This document shows positions 57,405 through 64,000 of a stretch of DNA of 64,000 bases, in pieces. The stretch is from Kalmusia sp. IMI 367209 (taxonomy: Eukaryota > Ascomycota > Dothideomycetes > Pleosporales > Didymosphaeriaceae): the NCBI GenBank assembly GCA_027946365.1, contig JAPEUQ010000003.1, positions 434,001 to 498,000 of the forward strand. Reading direction: 5' to 3'. The position numbers and the translations under genes are program-made. A model generated the notes under the pieces. It was not told the DNA's origin, did not search any database, and saw only the letters and a list, made by a program, of their open reading frames with translations. Positions within the stretch are counted from its first letter, which is position 1. Each line of letters opens with the position of its first letter.

Positions 57405-57971
57405 GTTTGAGAAAAACCGAGATCCTAGCTACAAGAAACTGTATAAGAAGTAACAAATGCGGTCAGGGCATATTGTCGTGGAAAGGAACAGATGAGTGCT
57501 TTATATGGTCAAGTCGTCGCGAGCTCTACGATTTTCATGATGCTCTCAGCCTCATTGAGGTCCGTTCGTAGTTCTAACAAAACCACTTGCCACGGCACCA
57601 TCGTCATTTCGCTTGTCTTGGAAATAAGTTACTTCAGGGTGAATGAGCCATCCCTTCTACCATTTTGTGGATATGTGCCAATTAACGTCGACTTGTTCGT
57701 ACGTTCAAGCTAGAGGCTGAGCAATTTTTGGCTACCTCGTGAACGCTAACTGACATGGGTTAGCCGTTGACTAGGATTTGTTCCACAATCGGGGGCCGGA
57801 GTACAATTAGCTACTTGAGCTCTGACATAAGCGTACGCTGGAGCGCTGGGTCCACAATCTTAGTAGGATGGCGCCAGAAACTACCTATATATCTCACGCC
57901 GACATCACCGAAATTTCTTCAAGCTTGCATACCATCCTAACAAGGGTAAGCGTTCACGAGCATTCTGTTTG
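57405..57971. other. divergent promoter region
   Basis: Separates the carboxypeptidase (leftward) from the Zn2Cys6 regulator (rightward) and should hold both promoters. No site can be named. Confidence 0.5.
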
Positions 57972-59510
57972 ATGGCTCCGAAGTCTCACGAGAAACATCT
58001 TCGCGTTCAAAGCGCGCGTTCCAACTTAGGTTGCATGACATGCAGATCCAGGCGTGTCAAGTGCGATGAAGGCCGACCCCAATGCCAGAGATGCCTCAAA
58101 GCACGCGTCACCTGCCATTATCAAGCATCCGAGCCGCATCATCTCGCCAATAGGATCATTATCTACTCAGTTCCAAGGCCTCTACAGGAAAATCCCGACC
58201 TGGTCCAGTCTGAAAGAAGATCCCTGCACTACTTCCAGTGCAGAGCTGCGCTCCAGATGGCTGCTCCATTTCATTCAAGGCTGTGGACTGAGCACATATC
58301 TCAGCTTTCTCAGGGATACGGTTTCATTTTATCGGCTGTCGTTGCACTTAGCAGCATGCACGAGTCCTTCTCCCAGGAGCCTAACTCTCGGGAACGATAC
58401 CGAGACGATGCGATCCATCACTATAACAAAGCCATGAGAGAAATTTTCCGGGCCCCTCAGTCAGAACCGTCAGTCACTGCTGTCCTTGTTGCCAGTGTCG
58501 TCTTCTACTCGCTGGAGTGTCTGCGGGGCTGCTTCTATCGCGCCCTGCAGCACGTCCAATCAGGAGTGAAAATCATTAGTCAAAGAGGCCCGTCCTTTCC
58601 TACAGACTTGCATCAGCAATCTTTACTGTCAGTGTCTCTGGACCGAGACTTTCTCGCTCTCCAAAACCATATCATGGAACTTGGCAATCCGAGCAGATGT
58701 AGAGCATTTGATGCAATCCGTGGTTTTGACCCGCCCATTCCGGCTCGATTCGAAACCGTCGACGACGCTCTGTATTACATACAGGTAGTATACAACGAAG
58801 GTCATTGCTTGTTTGATCACTATGAGAGTCTCACACAAGCAGGCAGTATGTCATCTGAAATTCTATCCAACGATATCGGGGCCCGGTATGAGAAGGTGTG
58901 TCAAAAGCTCATCCAATGGAGCTTGGCTTTCGCCAGCCTTGATGGGTCATTTACTGGACCTCATGGCGCCACGGAGCGTCAAGCCGTTTCGATATTGCGG
59001 ATTTACTACTCTGCTCTAAAGGTCATGCTCGACAATGTCTTTTCTGGAGACTGCTTCGACAGATACGACGCAGACATTGCCAGAATACTGGAAGAAGCTG
59101 GAATCTTCCTCCACAGCCAGGTTAAGGGCACGCAAGCATTTTCGCTGTCTTTCGGGGTCATTGCGCCTCTCTTCATGTTGGCGTGGCGCTGCAACTACGC
59201 TCCTACTCGGGATAAGAGCTTGGAATTGTTGAGTGCGAATAGAAGGCGGGAGGGGCTCTGGGACAGTCAAACTGCAGTGCTTCTTGCACAGCGGGTCATA
59301 GCGTTCAAATCTCGAATGGCAACAATGGGATACGGTGCTCTTGTACACATTTTCAACATCAGCTTTGTATCCGAGACGGCGTGTCAGATGGAAATCGTGA
59401 TCAAAGAGTCCCCGGCGCCATTGAACGCGGGATTGGAATTCGAAAATCTGCCTAAGGAGCGTAAACATATCGAGATTGTGCACTTTGATCCCATCCAGCT
59501 ATTTGAATAG
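57972..59510 (+). CDS. Zn2Cys6 transcription factor
   Basis: A single exon of 512 codons from ATG 57972. The binuclear cluster is at the N-terminus: Cys 21, 24, 31, 38, 41 and 48 (C-x2-C-x6-C-x6-C-x2-C-x6-C), with the basic loop CRSRRVKCDEGRPQCQRC. The rest follows the fungal-specific C-terminal region common in this class (LHYFQCRAALQMAAPFHSRLW, ALQHVQSGVKIISQRG, AFSLSFGVIAPLFMLAWRC). It acts in the nucleus, binding CGG-type sites. Divergent from the carboxypeptidase and about 5 kb from the NRPS, it could regulate either, but nothing in the sequence proves this. Intact. Confidence 0.93.
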   Translation: MAPKSHEKHLRVQSARSNLGCMTCRSRRVKCDEGRPQCQRCLKARVTCHYQASEPHHLANRIIIYSVPRPLQENPDLVQSERRSLHYFQCRAALQMAAPFHSRLWTEHISQLSQGYGFILSAVVALSSMHESFSQEPNSRERYRDDAIHHYNKAMREIFRAPQSEPSVTAVLVASVVFYSLECLRGCFYRALQHVQSGVKIISQRGPSFPTDLHQQSLLSVSLDRDFLALQNHIMELGNPSRCRAFDAIRGFDPPIPARFETVDDALYYIQVVYNEGHCLFDHYESLTQAGSMSSEILSNDIGARYEKVCQKLIQWSLAFASLDGSFTGPHGATERQAVSILRIYYSALKVMLDNVFSGDCFDRYDADIARILEEAGIFLHSQVKGTQAFSLSFGVIAPLFMLAWRCNYAPTRDKSLELLSANRRREGLWDSQTAVLLAQRVIAFKSRMATMGYGALVHIFNISFVSETACQMEIVIKESPAPLNAGLEFENLPKERKHIEIVHFDPIQLFE

Positions 59511-59751
59511 ATCTTTGCGTGATGTGCATCATTAGGAAGAGGTTTAGGGTTCCGCATCATGGCTTGTTTTGTTGGGTCATTAGTAGTAAACAAGTATGAA
59601 TTCCGCAGTCCATATTTCTTCCAAGACAGCTCGATGCGTTCCCCATCAACTTCCTCAACTTCGCGCATTACTTCCACAGGTCTCGCTTCACAGCAATCTA
59701 CCTACACCTCTCTCTTGCGTCATTCAACCACGCTTTCAACTCTCCAGCAGT
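59511..59751. other. intergenic region
   Basis: 240 bases between the Zn2Cys6 stop and the secreted protein start; promoter of the latter. Nothing specific seen. Confidence 0.5.
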
Positions 59752-60219
59752 ATGAATTTGAGCGCCTCCATCCTCGCAGCTTTCCTCTCCACCATCGTGG
59801 CCCAAAGCCAAATCAGTACCGAACCGGTCCAATGCAGCGCCTCACTTCCCCAATGTCCCTTCGGCTCCTACTGCTCTAACGCCAAACCCGACATACCCGG
59901 AATCTGTGAGACTCACATATGCGATGGAGGCGCTTGTCCCTCAAATTCAACCTGTGACTACACGGGTAGTGGCCGCGCCTCCATTGGGGGACGCTGCATC
60001 CCGAATCTTTGCAACACGGAGGGCAAGACGCAGTGTCCCCTGGGCTGGATCTGCGATACGGCGGGTGTGGACCCAAATGTTACTAATAGCCCAGGCAAGT
60101 GTGCAAGGCAATCTTGTAAGACCAGAGGGCATGCAGCATGCCCCGTGGGTTGGAAGTGTGATATGCGTGGTGTGGATATGAACGTGGCGGATTCGCCGGG
60201 CATCTGTGTGGAGCTCTAG
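59752..60219 (+). CDS. secreted protein of four tandem four-cysteine modules
   Basis: 155 aa without introns. The frame is open 52 codons further upstream, but ATG 59752 places a signal peptide at the N-terminus (MNLSASILAAFLSTIVAQSQ). The mature chain has 16 cysteines in four repeats of about 30 residues, each with the pattern C-x5/7-C-P/S-x4-C-xn-C: ending GIC, GRC, GKC and GIC. The last two share PxGWxCDxxGVDxNV and SPGxC, so they are recent duplicates. The result is likely an extracellular disulfide-stabilised chain. No named family is recognised. It is a candidate effector or surface protein. Confidence 0.8.
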   Translation: MNLSASILAAFLSTIVAQSQISTEPVQCSASLPQCPFGSYCSNAKPDIPGICETHICDGGACPSNSTCDYTGSGRASIGGRCIPNLCNTEGKTQCPLGWICDTAGVDPNVTNSPGKCARQSCKTRGHAACPVGWKCDMRGVDMNVADSPGICVEL

Positions 60220-61609
60220 GAGGCCTTGATGTTATACATGGATGAGATATTTTGATGATGGAGAGAAAAATAGAGTTGCTCAAAAAATGAAGAAGAGAGG
60301 TATATAGATGCATAGTCGAAGACAATGAGGGAGGTGTATGGGGATTTTGCGCAAAATTCCTTTCCTTTTCAAGAATTGTCATTACTAGAATCATGATACA
60401 TTGACCTGCTGGCCCATTGATCTATTCATACACACCTTTTCACCGCCCATGGTCCAATTGTATACTTTGTTGTTCCAGAGGCCTGAAGTGAACTAGAGTT
60501 CTTTTGAAACGTTTAATAAATATGATCTTACTATATGATATGTCACTGCTTCCCTCAAGCTTATTTGGCGGTCGCTATCGGAGCAAAATGCCGAAATTAT
60601 GAGGTCACGATCATAAGGGGCAAAAGGAATGGAGACTTAGTACTTGTTGGAAGTTTTACTTGATTGCAGGATAGCCACCCTTCCGGTGTGTATGCATTTT
60701 GGGAGCATACTCTTTCTTAAGGCTTCATTGCGAAGGCTATGTATGTCGCGATAGGTCATATATTTTCATATCGGTAAAGCGAGATCTATTGCTGACAGAA
60801 GTTCTTGGTGGCTCTGTGCGAATCTCATGAAAGTTCTCAATTTTCGCATTGGCTCAGCGCGTCGTATGCAGTTTTAGCTTGGCTAGAGACATGTACAGTT
60901 GCTACCACCGTTAGCTACTGTCAACGGATGTGGTGACACCATCACTAAGGGTGAATTCTCATCCATGGAGTGACAAACACGGCTGCGATCAGCACCGCGG
61001 ACTTTCTGTCCTGTTGTGCTAGCCTTGGCACCATGATCGCTCGATTGCGGGTGAATACGCCCACTCTCGAATTCCAACGCTCATCCAAATAAAATCCTGT
61101 CTGCCTTTTATTCCCACCAACGACAGGTCTACTGGCGGTGCGACCTTTGCGTAGCGACCCTGATGCCGTGCGAGTGATCCCCAAATCCTACTCGCCAGGC
61201 GAACTTACCGCCACCCCTCCCTAGCGTGCTCACCTACTAGCGCCTCAAACCATCACGCATCGGCTGAATGATCAAACGGCCGGCAATGACCACTCATCGT
61301 CAAGCCCTTCTTGGCTGTTTCCGCGCTCTTGTTCGGGTTATGCTACATGGCACTTGATAGGTGAAAGCAAAGCCGACGCAGCGATGACCAAATCTGCGTT
61401 CTTGGTCGCGCCAGCCGCCCGTGTGGTCGCACGACACCTGCTGCGCGATGCTCTAATGCAAGCCACGCCGCTTTTGTTCTCATGCCACTAGAAGCTTGTA
61501 GACGCCCGCCCATTGAAGAACAGCATTGCCTCTCACCTTTTCCTTCCCACGAGCAAACTTTCTACCTCCTTGACAGACTCTGACCGCTTCATACGATACC
61601 ACACCCACC
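60220..61609. other. gene-free stretch
   Basis: 1.4 kb between two rightward genes. Short frames only; no motif. No tRNA-like cloverleaf or repeat seen. Confidence 0.4.
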
Positions 61610-62416
61610 ATGAACGGAAAAGCTTCTGGGAGAAGGAAGCGCAAAGCTTCATCCCCAGCCTCAGAAGAGCACACGCCATCCAATGGAAATAATCACCTAC
61701 AGCAGTCGGTACCCAATCGAGCATCCCCATCTCCACCTCCGGCCTCGTTGTCCGACCGCCCTCACCAAACACAGCGCCGGCGACTTACTGGCAATGGCCT
61801 AGCCTCACCTCTAAGCTTCACGAACAGACATCAGTGGGCCTTGATCGATATCATACGAGACCAAGCGTCCGTAATAGCAGCTTTCCACGCGGATGTAGCC
61901 ACTGTCTTAGATGCCTGGCAGGCGTCTTTGGTGTCGAATGGCAATTCGACTGGGCCACATGAGTTAGTCGGTCATCTGATGAACGCACACTATTTCACCA
62001 GATATATGGCAGCGCTGCATCCCTATCCACAGCGAAACGGACCGACAAACTACCAGACCGCTCCAGTCCAGCAGACTCAGCAGTCTATGACATTTGACAG
62101 CCACAACGGTCATGGTGCACGACAGCCAATCCACTACAATCATGCACCACAGGCGCAGTCGAATTTTGCGGCACCCGCCATGGCTCGAGGCCAAAATGGT
62201 AGAATCCACGTTGAAATGGATGTCGTCGATAAGTCTTCGCTTGATTTGGCTCCCGCCGTAGCTACATATTCATCGGTCTCACAAGATCAGCAGGACCAAG
62301 TGGAGATGATGGACCCAAGATCATCCAGGGCCATGAATGGGATTACGGCGTTTGGCCCTGGAGAAATGATGACGCAATACATGCAAGCTACTATGGCTGA
62401 AACATCATGGGAATGA
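61610..62416 (+). CDS. low-complexity protein, probably nuclear, 268 aa
   Basis: An open frame beginning MNGKASGRRKRKASSPASEE. The N-terminus has a bipartite-like basic segment (GRRKRKA and later QRRRLTGNG) and is rich in Ser and Pro. A more ordered helix follows (QWALIDIIRDQASVIAAFHA), then a Gln/Asn/His/Pro-rich region and an acidic C-terminus. No signal peptide. Composition suggests a nuclear regulatory or chromatin-associated protein. No family recognised. Single exon, with no breaks. Confidence 0.6.
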   Translation: MNGKASGRRKRKASSPASEEHTPSNGNNHLQQSVPNRASPSPPPASLSDRPHQTQRRRLTGNGLASPLSFTNRHQWALIDIIRDQASVIAAFHADVATVLDAWQASLVSNGNSTGPHELVGHLMNAHYFTRYMAALHPYPQRNGPTNYQTAPVQQTQQSMTFDSHNGHGARQPIHYNHAPQAQSNFAAPAMARGQNGRIHVEMDVVDKSSLDLAPAVATYSSVSQDQQDQVEMMDPRSSRAMNGITAFGPGEMMTQYMQATMAETSWE

Positions 62417-63305
62417 GTATGCAGGTGATGAAGGTGCGAATGCGGGCGGGCCTTTCTATCCCGACTCATGAACGGGCGCGACCCGATGGATTGTGATGGC
62501 CTTTCTTTTTACTACGATGCGTGCTCCACTTCCAAAAAGAAAAACAGGAAAATAAGTCATTGACGGCCGTTATCACCCCATGTATTTCTGAGACTTTTTT
62601 TCCTATAGCTCGTATGCCTTGCAACATCCATAAAGCCTTCTTCAAACAGTTATATTAGGTATCCAGTCATCAAAAAAAATACTTCCAGCGTCCATTGATG
62701 ATCCTAATGATGGAAACAACTCTTCTCGGAAAGCCACTGCTCAGCCATGGCTTGCATACCGGCTACTCTTGAACCCTTGTCCCTACTCTGACAAGTACCT
62801 CGTACTTTGGTGCTCGTTTAATCTTGCTACACGCTTCTCTTAAATTACTTCTGTATTTTATCGGTTCGCATGTAAAAACGAAAATTCGAGCTGTCTTACA
62901 AACTGAAGACATTGTTTGATTTAATGATACATATCACATAGATGTGTCTTAGACATCGCAGCAAACGAACTATCAAGCTCAAAATATGGGACCTATGGAC
63001 ACAACATTATTGATGTTACTCAGATATATTCTTTCGCTATATGTATGACAAGGACGAATCCAAATCGAACGCCGAGGGGAAACAGTGAACAATCCGCCGA
63101 TTCGAAGAACCATCAAGCCGCCATCCTTTCTTGCTTTCCAAGCAAGAAAACTTGAGAACCCGCAATTCCTGCTCCCTATCGCTTGTCTGAGGCCCACCTT
63201 GAAGATAGACCGATAGCAGTGCCCTGATACATCATATCGGTCAGCACAATACCGATAAGCTACGGTGTAAACCGGAATCATCACGTACCAGGCGAAGTAG
63301 ATAGT
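62417..63305. other. gene-free stretch
   Basis: 900 bases between the 3' ends of two converging genes; an open frame at 62979-63284 (-) lies in the presumed 3' region of the zinc-ribbon gene and has no family feature. Confidence 0.4.
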
Positions 63306-63669
63306 TCAGTTGACTAGAGTACCGCATTCAGGGCATATATTACCCGGAATCACCCATACCGTTTGTCCGCGCTCCAAGCAGGCGGGGCAACGGCGTCCGG
63401 GAACCTTTGCACACGTCAAATCACATCGTGATGGGAAGACATTTCGAGAGAAGAGAGCTCACTGGGGCTTCATTCGTCGGCAGCTCGAAGTCTAAAAATG
63501 GATGCATATCGCCAGACTGGGGTGATGTAACATCGTCACCATCGTCGTCTGACTGAAGAAGGAAGTCATTGTGGTCGGAGGTGGGACAGGGGGGTCGGCA
63601 TGGTAAAGATGGTACACTCGAAATGAGATATTGTGAGGTTTTGGAACCAGTTTTGGTCTGTAAAGGAAC
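63306..63669 (-). CDS. small zinc-ribbon protein (5' end unresolved)
   Basis: Two exons are supported: complement(join(63306..63404,63463..63669)). The intron has GTGAGC, a TTTGAC branch site and AAG acceptor, and restores frame. The last exon encodes a compact ribbon VPGRRCPACLERGQTVWV followed by PGNICPECGTLVN and the stop: two CPxC knuckles separated by 17 residues. The preceding exon is acidic and polar (LQSDDDGDDVTSPQSGDM) with several Cys and Pro. The true start probably lies in an upstream exon beyond 63669. The CPxC..VWV.PG..CP.CG pattern occurs, to my memory, in small uncharacterised fungal proteins; function unknown. Confidence 0.5.
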
Positions 63670-64000
63670 CTGTGAGACGAGAGTAAGAGGCCTTTAATAC
63701 CCCAAATAGCTCCTCGACGTTCAGCTAAAGATGTAGCTGCGATTTTGACTTTCTATGTTGTCAACCTCACACTGTCAATGCTTTCGAAATTTCTCCCTAA
63801 GACACTTGACTCTCGCGGTTCGAATACGACACATCGCGGCAGGCGATCCTGGGTCGGACTTCATTTCCGTTGTGCATGTAGCATGTCGATGGTTCTGTGC
63901 TCGCGATCCAGACTCTTGAATATGCGAACAAGATGAGCAGTCTTTTTCAGATTGAGTATGCTCGAATAGAGCATGGCGTGCCGGTGGCGAAGCGCTAAAA
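63670..64000. other. window edge, unresolved
   Basis: May hold the 5' exon of the zinc-ribbon gene (a TTTAG acceptor followed by CTGAACGTCGAGGAG lies around 63705-63725 on the - strand). Otherwise nothing recognised. Confidence 0.3.

Noticed and set aside
1..64000. tRNA, rRNA or CRISPR arrays
   Set aside because: No T-loop/anticodon arrangement, rRNA core or regularly spaced direct repeats noticed; CRISPR is not expected in a fungus.

Overview
The window looks like the genome of a filamentous ascomycete (Pezizomycotina, most likely a Dothideomycete; the order cannot be told from this). Genes carry short 38-76 nt introns with GTATGT/GTAAGT/GTGAGT/GTACGT donors. The families present are typical of that group: two HET-domain genes, a fungal rhodopsin-like membrane protein, a Zn2Cys6 regulator, an NRPS, a Dal5-type MFS transporter, GH78, serine carboxypeptidase S10 and small secreted cysteine-rich proteins. 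Exon boundaries were set by hand from splice signals and frame continuity.

Layout. 0.4-6 kb is a graveyard: a TAP-type alpha/beta-hydrolase relic, a fragment resembling the C-terminus of a BBE-type FAD oxidoreductase, an intact three-exon NAD(P)-binding protein and a dye-decolorising peroxidase relic. 6.1-11.5 kb holds an intact GH78 alpha-L-rhamnosidase and a six-exon AAA ATPase. 13.3-14.4 kb is a rhodopsin-like membrane protein. 14.4-19.5 kb has no convincing gene. 19.5-27 kb has a small secreted cysteine-rich protein, a Ser/Thr-rich wall or membrane protein, and two divergently transcribed HET genes. 27.6-33.3 kb looks like a decaying secondary-metabolite locus: an AusD-like methyltransferase with an in-frame stop, the 3' end of a reducing PKS (KR-ACP) whose carrier serine is lost, and a wax-synthase-type acyltransferase. 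33.5-40 kb holds unrecognised proteins, including two very small spliced candidates. 40.2-43.4 kb is an ankyrin-repeat gene with two in-frame TGA codons. 43.7-45.4 kb is an intact six-exon MFS transporter. 47.7-53.1 kb carries an unrecognised membrane protein and a monomodular NRPS (partial C-A-T-C). 53.6-63.7 kb holds a tail-anchored charged protein, a GPI-type S10 carboxypeptidase, a Zn2Cys6 regulator, a secreted protein made of four tandem four-cysteine modules, a low-complexity protein and a small zinc-ribbon gene.

How they may work together. The NRPS, carboxypeptidase, Zn2Cys6 regulator and MFS transporter lie within about 16 kb, but unrelated genes separate them, so membership of one cluster is only a possibility. 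The clearest theme is gene decay: about eight loci show internal stops, frameshifts, truncation or loss of a key residue next to intact neighbours. No wholly new system is evident. The most unusual items are the four-module secreted protein, the eight-cysteine candidate effector, the small spliced genes, and the relic PKS locus.
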